Source: Alitta virens (lineage: Eukaryota; Annelida; Polychaeta; Phyllodocida; Nereididae). From it: DNA of 64,000 bases. Shown here in pieces: positions 44,838-56,317 of this stretch (the stretch's first letter is position 1; each line of letters starts with the position of its first letter). Both the position numbers and the translations under genes were made by a program. The notes under the pieces were generated by a model. It was not told the DNA's origin and did not search any database. It worked only from the letters and a program-made list of their open reading frames with translations. The DNA lies in assembly GCA_932294295.1 (NCBI GenBank), contig OW028575.1, positions 41,698,753 through 41,762,752 of the forward strand, read 5' to 3'.

Positions 44838-45906
44838 ATGGCAGATGAGGATGCAATTGCGGAAATGCTGGCTGCTGCAGCTGGAGATAATCCAATGATA
44901 ATAAGCAGCAAGTCGGCGCTGGAAGCGGAGGTTGAAGAGGAAGACTTCGATGATGAGGAGGTAACTGTAAACCTGCCTGAGATTGAGAATGAATTTGCAA
45001 TGACCGATTTTTAGATTGCTCTTGAGTAAACTAGACACCCCCCCCCCCCCCCCCAGTAAAAAGGCCCTTTTATCATATTTGATGGAGGAGGCTCGTGGTC
45101 TGTGGTCTATTAATGTTAGTATTGTTACATATGAATAAGAGCGAGTGGCCCATCAAATGCTCACCTTTCGCAAATTTTCATGTTTGAACAGGTACCAAAA
45201 AAAAGGTATACTTTATTGTTTATGTTAAGAGCAAACTAAACGAACGAAACCCTGTACATGTACATTCTACCACTGATTTATATTTTCCTTGCAGGATGAA
45301 ACTTTAACTGAGAGGCTGTGGGGACTGACAGAAATGTTTCCTGAGCCGGTGCGCAACCTCACAAGTGCAGTGGCAACATTATCATATGCAGCAACTAAAT
45401 CATTGTATAGTGTTGGGCGCAATGGAATGTGGATTGCAACTTCATCAGCTATCATTCTTGCAATGCCAGTTTTATTTGAAATGGAGCGATCTCAGATGGA
45501 GGAGCAACAAATGATGCAACAAAGACAGGTGAAACAGAAATTATATCCACGCATCGAGTATATTGGATGCTAGTCTTTTCGTAGCATTTCCATTGAAGAA
45601 TTGTTTAGTGTCGAAATCGAAACTCACAATCCTCAAAAAGAAGAGTCTGTAGGTCAGCCAAAGAATTTAAAAAAAAAAAGTACAGCAACGTATTTTGACA
45701 CTGCTAAAAAAAAACTTTAAAACCATAAAAGATTGGTAGGGAAATCTGAACCTAGCAATTTTTTCCAGTCTGCCTCATTGAATTTTTCTTAATGTAAATT
45801 TCTGCTTCCATTTCAGATACTTCTTGGACCAAATGCAGCATCCTCAGGTGGAATGATGCCTTCTGTTCCTCAGATGATGCCTCCAGCGCAGCCGGCGCAA
45901 CGATAA
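44838..45906 (+). CDS. TOMM22: TOMM22, mitochondrial outer membrane import receptor
   Basis: Exons: 44838-44960, 45295-45528, 45817-45906; 447 bases, 148 residues (human 142). The ATG at 44838 follows GGCA and gives MADEDAIAEMLAAAAGD. The N-terminal cytosolic part is strongly acidic (EAEVEEEDFDDEEDE), as needed to bind presequences. Then come TLTERLWGLTEMFPEPVR and one transmembrane segment at about residues 85-103 (GMWIATSSAIILAMPVLF). The short C-terminal intermembrane part is Met/Gln/Pro-rich. The protein is the central receptor and organiser of the TOM complex. It lies 247 bases after PSMD10 on the same strand, so the promoter must be within or close to the PSMD10 3' UTR. AATAAA signals occur at 45926-45931 and 46137-46142. 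Confidence 0.95.
45038..45054. repeat. Poly-C tract in TOMM22 intron 1
   Basis: A run of 17 C, which is prone to length error in sequencing. Confidence 0.9.
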
Positions 45907-45925
45907 CAAAACATAATTGTATAGG

Positions 45926-45931
45926 AATAAA
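45926..45931 (+). terminator. TOMM22 polyadenylation signal
   Basis: AATAAA 20 bases after the stop codon. A second AATAAA lies at 46137-46142. Confidence 0.65.
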
Positions 45932-46329
45932 TAATATATCCTTCAATATCCATATCCATGCTTTTCCTCTTAGAAATCTTATGACGTAGTTCTTAAAGAC
46001 TTGTTGGTAGACACTGTGCTGTGGAAGTAACTTACACAGCTGTATATTTATGAATTTGTAAATATTTGATGGTCTGTATTGAATTGTTAAAGATAGCACA
46101 TAGAGTGTGAATGTGTATTGAATGTGATGCAATGCGAATAAACTTTAGCTTTTTATGTGTACATTAATTCATCAAGGAAAAGTGGCCTAAGGGAATGGCC
46201 TATATGTTTCTGGAATCACTTGTAACTAACAGCAAGGTTTTGTTGGAAAAGCTGTCAACATGCAGTCTGTGAATTTCATCTTATTTATGATTCATTTAGA
46301 ATCTTTCCGGTGCAAATACACTTCAGTGA

Positions 46330-47165
46330 ATTATTTCTAAAAGATAAAGAATTAATAATCTGTGAATTTCATCAAATTTATTAAAAGATCTAAATTTCAC
46401 ACATTTGAATGCCGAAGTTCTGACTTCATGATTATTATATGTGGCAATGATGCCAAGATTATGCAGCTGGTAGATAATGTGTGCTTTAATTTTTTCTCCA
46501 TAAAGCAAGAGATCTACATCAAGTTGAGGTTGTTGGGCTCTCTTGATGTTCCTAACCATACTGCTCAGCTGTTTGATCTCATACGGGTTTTTACTTCTCA
46601 TGATTTTGAAATGGGTATTGTCATCATCGAAAAGTTCAGATAAGACATGAATGTTATCAGAGATCTTCAATAACACATACATGTAATGCCTTATACACAA
46701 CAAAGAATACTTTTGCACAACCAAACTAATTCTACAGTGGAACTTCCCCAACATTTTACTCTCACTTTGCCTATTCTAAAGATATGTCAGACAAGGTATG
46801 CCAATGACAAAACTCTGATTGCTAACCCTACCTAATTTCATAGGTATTAAAAGTTCAAAAACATCTCTTCCTTTTGCCTCTGGATAGCAGCCAATTCTTC
46901 TTTAAGAGAGTGATCAAGTTCTTTTGAGGGCCTGAATCACTGTATTTGCTGGCACAGCTTTACTTGCACACTAGCCATGCCAGATAGGTATAACATCTAC
47001 TGCCTTCCCTTGTGGGTACTGGTTAAGAAGGTACATTGCAGCTCTGCCATCATTCACTTTGCCTGCACGCAAAGCCTCTGGAGCTTGTTTCAAGCAATGT
47101 TGGACAGCCACTACTTCCACTTTCTGCTTGGAGATGTTGAATCACCAAAGCTGAACCGTTTGTGA
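46330..47165 (-). pseudogene. Unassigned coding-like remnant
   Basis: Two separated minus-strand stretches read like protein but are broken. In 47165-46990 one frame gives KVEVVAVQHCLKQAPEALRA followed by MYLLNQYPQG, then a TAG. A shifted frame continues as HSLKEELAAIQRQKEEMF and stops. In about 46645-46400 another frame gives ELFDDDNTHFKIMRSKNPYE and later SSMVRNIKRAQQPQLDVDLL. Codon use and amino-acid mix look coding, but no domain is recognised, and stops and shifts lie between the parts. A decayed gene or mobile-element protein is the best guess. Confidence 0.4.
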
Positions 47166-48484
47166 TGGCCTAGGGCTAGTACTGACAAATGTGCAAATGT
47201 GGTTTTGTACATAATTAAAGCTTGGGTTTGTAGAGAGAATACATTTATACTGATTTTTTTTTAAGGGTGTGATAAACCAAAATATTGATTTATTATATCT
47301 CATTATTGCCTTGATTGATTTATTTATAACTTTTCAAATGATTGTAAAATGATTGCATGAGCATATACTATCAATGTGTGGTGTTAGTTTCAGCAAGCCC
47401 AGCTATCATGAAGTTCCCTGAGGTGTGATAAACCAAAGACTTAAGATTTAAATAACTAACAAGCTGCAATGGCAGAATATATATATTTTTTTTAACCCTT
47501 ACGTGTTTTCAGGAGCACCAAGGTATATCTTTGGGAGCACTGTGTGATATATGCACTGCTATATTCATATCTGGTATTTTAAATTATATCTGAGAAAAAC
47601 TATTACAATTTATCTCTGGTATCCCAGTACTTTCGGGGAGTACTGTACAACCACTGAAACCACAGTCGAAACTCCCCACACTTCTGGGAAATATGAGTCA
47701 TTGGAAAAAAGAAAAAGAAACGGACACGTACTGGGCCATGATTGGTGCCTGCAGCATCATATATATAGAGCACCAACAGACTTGCATGCATTACACTGCT
47801 CTGGTCACACAGCATTGACGTGGGCGCTGTGCCCATGCCTGTCTGGTGTGGGTGCATGGGCTGTCTAGCTCTTCCAAACACTGCATTTAGCCATGGATAA
47901 ACTGATTTATCCAAATTACCATCAATGATGTTCTTCCGAAGGTAAGCCAGAGTTGTATTACTGTTAGTGTAGTCTTTGATGCATCTGGAATTTTTGTGTA
48001 CAATTCATAACAAATTAAGTAGTTTAAAAAATGTAGAACATTCCATCTTGCTCTGAGTAAGTCAAGATATTGATGCTTAGGTGTGATAGGAAATACATTA
48101 TGAATTTTAACTATAAGTGCATGTACTTATTTTTTAACTATATAAACGGAGTAATCCACAGATGTCATGTACCTAATATTTGACTAAATATGCTCCAAAA
48201 AAAACTTGAAAAGAAAAAAAAAACATTCTGGTCGTCCTTTACATCTAACATTAGTTTTTGCAAAAATATTCTGTGTAGGCCTGTATAACTGCTCCTGTAG
48301 CTGTGTAGTCTATTTTATAATGCATGAGGTTACTCGTGCGCAATACAAATTGATTTTGGTCAAACCTGTCGCATGTCTAGCCTTTCTGTGTGTCATAGGA
48401 AAAGCTTACATAAATTTAAATATTATAATTAGCATTGGCATACTTATTCTAGATCGTTTGATCCGATCATATTGAACTTTGCTA
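47166..48484. other. Intergenic sequence
   Basis: AT-rich with short homopolymer runs. I see no gene, RNA gene or bounded repeat. Confidence 0.5.
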
Positions 48485-49075
48485 TGTAGGGGAAGGCGAG
48501 GCAAAATGGGCCCATGGGGCAAAATGGAACATTGAAAAAACTCAAATTTTTGGGCACTGCCAATAGTATAAATTAATAGTATTAATAACTACTGAGAAAA
48601 ATTGAATTTTTTCTTTCTTAAAATATTTACATTTTATGGAAATTGTAATTACAATGTAATGATTTAATGAACGTGACTCATTAATATGCGATATTCACTC
48701 TGGTATAGCAATTACTGTGTAGTTAATTTTCAGTTATACATTTTGAGTGTAACTTCATTAATTAAGGCCATGTGGGGCAAACTGGGACCGTCGAATGGGG
48801 CAAAATGGGGTTGCCAAGATATCATTGCTAATGTCTCCATTTTGCCCAACGTTCCTTTTCTCTTTTTTTTTTAACCATGAATCACTAAACCTATTTTTGT
48901 TATTACCACTACATAATATAAGTAGCCTTTACTGCAGTAGTATACATGTAGGACTTTATACTTGGCAATGGATTCAGCAGAACTTTTAAAATAAATATCC
49001 TACACCCAATGTATCCCATTTTGTCTATAGGGTGTCCCATTTTCCCCAGGGCACGGGGCAAAATGGGACAAAACA
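48485..49075. repeat. Repeat with GGGGCAAAATGGGAC-type motifs
   Basis: The words GGCAAAATGGG and GGGGCAAAATGG recur in direct orientation near 48498, 48516, 48775, 48797 and 49055. Inverted copies (CCCATTTTG, GTCCCATTTTCCCC) occur at 49016 and 49033. The last inverted pair makes a hairpin, 49033-49070. It is probably one ~590-bp non-autonomous element with motif-rich ends. Confidence 0.5.
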
Positions 49076-51518
49076 GCATTTTACATTATTTTAATTTTGT
49101 GGTCATCCTAAGATGGAATACATTGAATTGTTAATTAAACTGATAATTTGTTTGCCCTTAACAGTTTTGTAAAAAAAGATTAACTCCCTTCAAGCTATAG
49201 GGGTTCAAAGTTAGCCAGCCCATTTTTCCCGCCTTCCACTAGAAAAAGGAATAGGAGAAAGAAAGCCTCGTGCTTACAAAAAGTGTTAATTAAGATTAGG
49301 GTATTTTTGTTCGAAACTATACAGTGTAACTGTAATACTGGCACCTTTTAGAGAAATCCTTAGGGCTTCTCTTGTCAATACAGGCAATTGACCATAAGGA
49401 GTTTAATTGTCAGTTAGTGGCTGCTCGATCGGGGAGCAAGGAATGATTGACAAATAATGACGGGTGCTTCCTTTAGGCCTCAACAGTGTCTTCGGTGAAC
49501 ATGAAGCCAGTGTATAGGCCAAATCACAGCTCTTTTGCCGAAATGATTTCTTAGAAGCACAGCTCTTTGGGTGTTGATGATGTTTCTTTTACATTGCAGG
49601 TTTGTCCTTATCCCCCATGAAGATCTTCGACCTCATCGTGGTGTGGGGGTGTCAACACCGGGCGAACTGTCAAGAGTGGTCGATGACCATGCACTGCCGT
49701 CTGGTGGCTAACAGAGGATCGACGGTCATGCCAAGGAGAGTGGAGCGTTCGATGTCAACCAGGCAATCAATGCGACACTAGGTCTTGGGAAGATGGAAGG
49801 TTTATCCTCCCCATTAACAGCTGTTGTTAGTGACAGCTGTTAATCATCCGGTGGGCCTGTCCCCCTGGATGCACTTTGACAATGTTTGACTTCTAGATCA
49901 CTTTAGAAAGCAACTACTGGACCTGGTTGGGTGATCGAGATTGGATATGGACATCGTCATGTGCTGGGAACCTAATCTTCTGTCTTTGAATGCAATCGCC
50001 ATAGAAATGTATATTTCTATGGCAACCACAACCAAAGCTACAAAATAAACTCCGCAAAACTCAAAACACAAAACTACAAGTGGATCGATTTTGGTGACCT
50101 GGAGATCTTTCTGATATTTCTCTACTGACTTGTTGGGGGTCAAAAAGGCACTGTTTACAAAATGGCCATCCACGACTGCGCCTTAGCCCCTGCTGGCCAG
50201 TGAGACAAATGAAAGAAAGACCCACGGGCCACTGGAATACCACCTGTCCCTTGTGGCTGGGGCTGTTCAGCTGTGCAAGCATGGAGAGCTTGTTGCAGGG
50301 GGACAGCCCACGCTGCACCGTCCAATGAATAGCGCGAACTCAATTTTGAAAAAATAGAATGGCAATATTTGTTAAACATCATCGTAATAAAACTTAATGC
50401 AAAGACTATCAGAATATAAAGCCATTTTTTGTATAGAGATATGTATAAATATATTTTTGCATATTTTTTATTGCAAATTAGACAGGTCTAATAAACTTTA
50501 AATAAAAAATAAGTTGTTTGCTTTTGTGTTTTTTGTTTTTTTTACCAATAACTAGCCAAAAATTAACTCCGGAGGCACTTCGTCCTTGGGGTGGAGCATA
50601 TATATAGCATGTATATAGGCAAAGAACGGACCTGTCGGCGTTACCGATCTGTTGTGGAGGCCTTCAACATCATTGACACTGATTCCTGGGCTAGAGACAC
50701 TTGAGCCTTGTACTTAAATAGTTATGCACAAGTTTTAAAAGTATGTAGCCTTGCTTAGTAAGTGTAGATTTATTTAAATGTGCAAATAAAAAAGGCATGT
50801 GATAATTATACATCAAAACAAAAGCATGATAATAGCATTTGTCACTTATTTTGAAGATGTTAATTATTAAACTAGTATTAAAAAAAGGTTGCAAAGGATT
50901 GATTTTTGAAAGACGAACATTTTTTAAACCATAACAAAAATATGCTTAAGGCACAACTGATATGAATGTGGCCATTCTTCATTGCACTAAAGTGCCACTG
51001 CATGGTTTTTACAGGCCTATATATTGCATGAGGTATTTTGTTTGGGTAGTTCAGTACAAAGAATATAAATTTGGTGCTGTACCTTTACTCGATACTGTTT
51101 GTGCCACGTTAAAGTATTTTATTTCCTCCTCTGGAAAGAAAGTCGAAGTCCTCAAGACCTGGGTTTGGGCATACTTGTGGTCTTACATGTTGCACAAAGT
51201 TTTTGAGAAGATTGAACTCGTCCGGGGTCAGCAAAATGGTTCCTATGAATTGGTCGGCTGAAAAAGTAACATAATATTATGTCATGATTTTCAAAAAAGA
51301 ATTTAGTCATTAGTTCTGATGAAGCCAACCCTGCCCCTGCCCGAGACACTTGAGTTGTGAGGGTCCCTGGCAACTCATTTTGAGCAACGTACTCAACTGT
51401 TCTGCACACTTCAGGGCTAATTTTGGGTGACCAGCAATTCATTTGAATAAGCGTAGCAATATGAAACTATGTCCCCAATTAGTTGCCTTCCAGGTTCTAC
51501 AATTGCAATCTCTCGTAC
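49076..51518. other. Intergenic region with two unassigned coding-like patches
   Basis: After the acceptor-like CATTGCAG at 49592-49600 a plus-strand frame reads FVLIPHEDLRPHRGVGVST to a TAA near 49710. On the minus strand about 51430-51300 reads ISPEVCRTVEYVAQNELPGT without a stop. Neither is recognised. Between them are AT-rich sequence and a GC-richer part (50150-50340) open on the minus strand, also unassigned. Confidence 0.35.
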
Positions 51519-51651
51519 TGTCATATCATTGTAAATATTACGGCCATTCACGAACGTCGCCGAAGTGCCCCTGCTTATCTGTATGTAAACCCCGCGCATG
51601 CGCAATGCTAATAAATATACATGTGCTAAAAACATGGCGTTTGTTATGACA
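51519..51651 (+). repeat. 5' LTR of the Mag-like element
   Basis: 133 bp, TGTCATATC...TTATGACA, with an AATAAA at 51610-51615 and a CG-rich centre containing CGCGCATGCGC. Confidence 0.95.
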
Positions 51652-51654
51652 TGG

Positions 51655-51674
51655 TGGCAGCGCCGGGATTCGAA
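51655..51674 (+). other. Primer binding site of the Mag-like element
   Basis: TGGCAGCGCCGGGATTCGAA. Its reverse complement reads as a tRNA T-arm plus acceptor ending in CCA. The TGG directly after the LTR is repeated once (TGGTGG), so the exact first paired base is ambiguous by three. Confidence 0.75.
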
Positions 51675-51784
51675 AAACCATATATCTAAGGATATAAGGA
51701 TGTCCGCAATGTGTCAGTTTGCGGAAGTGTAGTACGGAGGTTCCTGGACGATCGGAGACGAAAAAGGGGAACGGACAAGGCAAG

Positions 51785-54700
51785 ATGGCGAAATTCAAGC
51801 CGCCGAAAGAGTTGGATTTTACCAAGCCTGAAAATTGGCAGCCATGGCGCCAACGATTCGAACGCTACAGTATAGCTTCAAAATTATCAGCCGAAGAAGG
51901 GACAATTCAAGTGAACACTCTTTTATATGCTATGGGAGCTGAATCTGAAACAATTTTTCAGTCGTTTGGGTTGTCAGCAGATGACGCCAAGGTAATTAAG
52001 ACTGTTCTTGAGAAATTTGACAGCTACTTTGAGCCAAAGAGAAATGTGATTCATGAGCGGGCTATGTTTTATGAACGTTCACAAAAAGACGGTGAGAGTG
52101 TTGAGGCCTACATTAGAACTTTACACGAAATGGCCACACATTGTGAGTTCACCAAAAAGGCAGAACAAATTCGTGACAGACTTGTTGTTGGACTTAGAGA
52201 CAAGGAGGTGTCACAAGAGTTGCAGTTGAAAGGAAATGATCTGACACTTGATCAAGCCTGCACATTGGCCCGAAACACAGAGTCTGTCAAGAGACAGTTG
52301 GCCGAACAGCATCCTAGAGCAGTAGCTGAAGTTAGGAGGTCCAGTCGTGGACGCGGTCGAGGACGTGGTCACGCCAGTCGTGGGCGTGGGAGAGGCTCTC
52401 ATCAGTCGCAGTCGCAGAGCTCTCACAGCAGCAGTCAAAGACAAAGACCAGCAGCACAGTCGTCCAGTTCGTCAACAGAGGAGATTCTGTGTCGATACTG
52501 CAATCGGAGGCATGTTGCAGATAGGAACTTTTGTATGGCGAAGAATGCAAAGTGCCACAAGTGTAATCAGAGGGGCCATTATGCTAAATGTTGCCCACAA
52601 AATCGTCAAGTCCGGGAAGTCGTTGTGCCCGATGAATATGGTGACTATGAGTATGACGAAAACTGTGATTATTTTCTTGGTAGCGTTTCCAGTGGTTCTG
52701 ACAGGCCATGGGAACTTGAGCTGTGTGTTGGTGGCAGGTCAGTTAAGTTCAAATTGGACTCTGGAGCGGATGTATGTGTGCTAAGTGATGTGGCTTACCG
52801 TTGCATGAGCAATATTCCCAAGCTTCAGAAATGCAACATTAACCTGAAGAGTGTCAGTGGCAAGCTGGAGTGCTTGGGTACTTTTAGTACCAAAGTCCTG
52901 TACAAGAACATTCGTTATTTGTTAACATTCTACGTCGTAGCTGGTGCTACTAACAACCTGCTGAGTCGAGCTGCTTGTTCAGCTATGAAGTTGCTGCAAG
53001 TCCATCTAGATGAGACTGTGCGAGATGATACTGTGTTCGGTGATTTGGGCAAGATGAATTGTGCCCCGGTGAAAATTCGCCTTAAACCAGATGCAGTGCC
53101 GTATTCCTTACACACTGCCCGAAGGATACCAATACCTTTAATGGAAAAGGTTAAGGCTGAACTCAACAGAATGGAGCGTGAGGGTGTAATCAAGAAAATT
53201 ACAGAGGCCACTGAGTGGTGTGCCGCAATGGTGCCAGTCATTAAGAAGAATGGAAGTGTCCGCATATGTGTGGATTTGAAGCAGCTAAATAAAGCAGTTG
53301 TCAGGGAGCGTTACGTGTTACCGTCTCTGGATGATCTTCTGCCAAAGCTCGCTGGTGCCCAAGTGTTCACGTCTCTGGATTGCTCGAGTGGGTTCTGGGC
53401 GATTCCTCTAGACCCGGAAGCAGCAAAGTTGACGACGTTTATCACACCCTTCGGACGTTACCATTTTCAGCGACTTCCGTTCGGGATATCAAGCGCACCG
53501 GAAATATTTCAGCGTGTGATGGCTGATCTTCTGACCGAACAGGAAGGAACCGTGTTGTACATGGATGACATCTTGGTCTATGGTGTTTCCAAGGAACAGC
53601 ACGATGAACGCCTCAAGAGAGTGCTAGAAACAATCAGACTGGCCGGACTTAAGCTAAACAAGGCCAAATGTGAATTTTCCAAGAGCAGTTTGGATTTCTT
53701 AGGTCATCGTGTGAGTGGGACAGGAGTCCAGCCTGCACCTAGTAAGGTCGATGCTGTGGTAAAGATGAAACCACCCCAGAATGTGTCAGAACTTAAGTCG
53801 GTGCTAGGATTGTTCAATTATTTGTGTCGTTATGTACCAAATCTGTCAAGTGTGTTAAGTCCAATGTCTAGTTTGCTACGCTCAAGCAGTGTTTGGAGCT
53901 GGGGTAAACCGCAAGACGATGCTTTTAAGAAAGCGAAAGATTTCATTGTACGTTCACCCACATTATCTTATTACGATCCAACAAAGCCCACTATTGTGAG
54001 TGCGGATGCCAGCAGCTATGGATTAGGGGCCTGCCTTCTGCAACTACATGGTGAGGACCGGAAACCAATTGCTTTCGCTTCACGTACATTGACGGACGCT
54101 GAGAAGAAGTACGCTCAGATTGAGAAAGAGTGCCTTGCATCAGTATGGGCTTGTGAACGATTTGCTCAGTATCTGTCTGGACTACGAACTTTCACTTTAG
54201 AGACTGATCACAAACCCTTAGTTCCTCTAATGATGACCCGCGACATTGACCAGGTGCCTATCCGTTGTCAGCGTTTGCTATTGAGAATGTTACGATTCAA
54301 TCCGGAGGTGATTCACGTACCCGGAAAAAGCCTGGTGATTGCAGATTCTTTGTCTCGAAGACCTTTACCCCATAGTGTTGAGGATTTGGAATTGGCACAG
54401 GAAGTTGTTGCCTATGTCGAGAATGTTGAACGCGGTACCTTTAGCCCCGGAAAGTTGGAACAAGTCCGTTCTGCTACGGACAATGATGATGAACTACAAG
54501 TTGTAATGGACTATGTGTTGTCTGGATGGCCACAATACATAAGAGATGTCCCGCAACAGCTTCGTAAGTTCTTTGAGATTCGACACCATCTGTCGATTTC
54601 GGAACGACTCTTGCTTTACGATAGCCGGATCTACGTTCCTTCAGCTTTACGTGCCGATATATTGAGTCGTATCCATCAAGGGCATCAAGGTATTTCGAAA

Positions 54701-55747
54701 TGCCTGGAGAGGGCCAGAGGTTCTGTCTACTGGTTAGGAATCTCTGCCCAGATCCAAAATGTCGTACAGTCATGTTCGTTCTGCCAGGAACATCAGAGGA
54801 CCCAACGGAAGGAGCCGTTGATGCCAACTCCAATTCCGGAGAGGCCGTGGCAGCGTGTTGCTGCTGATTTGTGTGATGACAACGGTGTCATTTATATGGT
54901 AGTTGTTGACTATTATTCTCGTTACATTGAACTATGTAAATTGGCCAGAATCACCACCAGTGATATCGTTCGGGAGTTAAAATGCATTTTTGCAAGGTTT
55001 GGCATACCTGAAATATTTCAAAGTGACAATGGACCGCAGTTTGCATCGGCTGAATTCGCTAAATTCGCAAAAGAGTTTGATTTCGTCCACTCCACTAGCA
55101 GTCCACATTTCCCCCAATCTAACGGAGAAGTGGAACGAGCCGTTCAAACTGCCAAGTCTCTGCTAAGTCAAAGTGATCCCGAAATAGCCCTAATGGTGTA
55201 TCGTTCGACCCCTGTGACCTCTACTGGATTTAGCCCAAGTCAACTTCTAATGGGTCGCCAGATTAGGACAACTCTACCAACAATCGCAAGAAATCTACAA
55301 CCAGGTTGGCCTGATCAGAAAGCTGTTCAGGTTAATGATGATTATGCAAAGACCTTGCATAAGCAGTACTATGACCGACGACATGGAGTGAAATTGTTGT
55401 CTCCATTGTCCTCAGGTCAGCAAGTAGTGACTAAATTGGATAGTCAAAAGACCTGGACCGGGCAATCGACGGTCAGCACCCATGCTGACACCCCACGTTC
55501 GTTGATCATCAACAACGACAAGACGAGCCGCAGTGTCCGTAGAAATCGACGTCACCTTATGCCCGTGGACCCTCCCGCGTCCTTGTCTAACCCTGTGTGT
55601 GAAAGGCCAATCGTTGCCAATTCCCCTTCCCCTTCCCCCTCGCCCACTGCCGTGACAACCAGTCCCCTCGGAAGACCCCCTGACCCCCGAAAGAGTGTTA
55701 CCCAGTCCGGCAGAATTTCTCGCCCCGTGCAACGATTGGACCTGTGA
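51785..55747 (+). CDS. Gag-pol polyprotein of the Mag-like Ty3/gypsy element
   Basis: 1,320 codons from the first ATG at 51785 (MAKFKPPKELDF); the frame is open slightly further upstream without another ATG. Approximate residue positions: retrotransposon gag domain 15-190 (YFEPKRNVIHERAMFYER); Arg/Gly/Ser-rich stretch 185-240; CCHC knuckle CHKCNQRGHYAKC at 257; aspartic protease LDSGADVCVLS with D325; RT with FTSLDCSSGFW and catalytic YMDD at 592-595; RNase H with D741 (SADASSYGLGACL); integrase HHCC starting at H964; DDE triad D1028, D1081, E1117 with 35 residues between the last two. The C-terminus is Pro/Ser-rich. Every catalytic residue checked is intact and there is no stop or shift, so the copy could be active. 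It has no env gene. Confidence 0.95.
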   Translation: MAKFKPPKELDFTKPENWQPWRQRFERYSIASKLSAEEGTIQVNTLLYAMGAESETIFQSFGLSADDAKVIKTVLEKFDSYFEPKRNVIHERAMFYERSQKDGESVEAYIRTLHEMATHCEFTKKAEQIRDRLVVGLRDKEVSQELQLKGNDLTLDQACTLARNTESVKRQLAEQHPRAVAEVRRSSRGRGRGRGHASRGRGRGSHQSQSQSSHSSSQRQRPAAQSSSSSTEEILCRYCNRRHVADRNFCMAKNAKCHKCNQRGHYAKCCPQNRQVREVVVPDEYGDYEYDENCDYFLGSVSSGSDRPWELELCVGGRSVKFKLDSGADVCVLSDVAYRCMSNIPKLQKCNINLKSVSGKLECLGTFSTKVLYKNIRYLLTFYVVAGATNNLLSRAACSAMKLLQVHLDETVRDDTVFGDLGKMNCAPVKIRLKPDAVPYSLHTARRIPIPLMEKVKAELNRMEREGVIKKITEATEWCAAMVPVIKKNGSVRICVDLKQLNKAVVRERYVLPSLDDLLPKLAGAQVFTSLDCSSGFWAIPLDPEAAKLTTFITPFGRYHFQRLPFGISSAPEIFQRVMADLLTEQEGTVLYMDDILVYGVSKEQHDERLKRVLETIRLAGLKLNKAKCEFSKSSLDFLGHRVSGTGVQPAPSKVDAVVKMKPPQNVSELKSVLGLFNYLCRYVPNLSSVLSPMSSLLRSSSVWSWGKPQDDAFKKAKDFIVRSPTLSYYDPTKPTIVSADASSYGLGACLLQLHGEDRKPIAFASRTLTDAEKKYAQIEKECLASVWACERFAQYLSGLRTFTLETDHKPLVPLMMTRDIDQVPIRCQRLLLRMLRFNPEVIHVPGKSLVIADSLSRRPLPHSVEDLELAQEVVAYVENVERGTFSPGKLEQVRSATDNDDELQVVMDYVLSGWPQYIRDVPQQLRKFFEIRHHLSISERLLLYDSRIYVPSALRADILSRIHQGHQGISKCLERARGSVYWLGISAQIQNVVQSCSFCQEHQRTQRKEPLMPTPIPERPWQRVAADLCDDNGVIYMVVVDYYSRYIELCKLARITTSDIVRELKCIFARFGIPEIFQSDNGPQFASAEFAKFAKEFDFVHSTSSPHFPQSNGEVERAVQTAKSLLSQSDPEIALMVYRSTPVTSTGFSPSQLLMGRQIRTTLPTIARNLQPGWPDQKAVQVNDDYAKTLHKQYYDRRHGVKLLSPLSSGQQVVTKLDSQKTWTGQSTVSTHADTPRSLIINNDKTSRSVRRNRRHLMPVDPPASLSNPVCERPIVANSPSPSPSPTAVTTSPLGRPPDPRKSVTQSGRISRPVQRLDL

Positions 55748-56317
55748 CAGTGACACTTTGAAAACACATCAAAATCTTGTGAATTGACTTTTATTTCATA
55801 AATGAACATTTTGACATTTTATTTTGTGATTTATATGTGCCAATATTTGTTTCTCGCGATGTGCCAAAGTTATTTTGTATTTGTCTAACATTTTGATTTC
55901 GTATATGACATTTTATGCTACCATTCCATTTATATGAACAATCAATTTTATTTCCTCTCACATGAACTTTTATTTTCATATTAACAATCATTGATGTGTA
56001 TTTCTATATTTCCACACTTTGAGATGTGATTTTCACTGTTCTCAACATAAAAGCTACAATATATTTTGTAGTCAGAACATTTTAAAATAATGCTCTGTTA
56101 ATTCGATTTAAATTTAAAATCCGAATGCATTGTTGTCATTCGTAGTCAGTTCAGTTTTGAGCCATGTGTAAATTCATAAGATCTTAAAATTTCCAAAATA
56201 GGGGAGATGTATGATTTGTAAGATGTAAAAGGAAGTAACATATAAAAGAAATTTTATAATTATTACAAAAGAATGAATTTCAATTTTCTTAAATTTCAAT
56301 TATCTTAAAAGGGGAGA
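55748..56317 (+). other. 3' non-coding part of the Mag-like element with polypurine tract
   Basis: AT-rich and without a frame. GGGGAGATGT occurs twice: at 56201-56210 and, as the functional polypurine tract directly before the 3' LTR, at 56311-56320. The first copy reads GGGGAGATGTATGATTTG, so it may be a spare or ancestral tract. Confidence 0.6.

Noticed and set aside
45295..45528. Reading TOMM22 exon 1 straight through into VTVNLPEIENEF as a separate short protein
   Set aside because: GAG|GTAACT at 44960 is a good donor, and splicing to 45295 gives the complete conserved TOMM22 protein.
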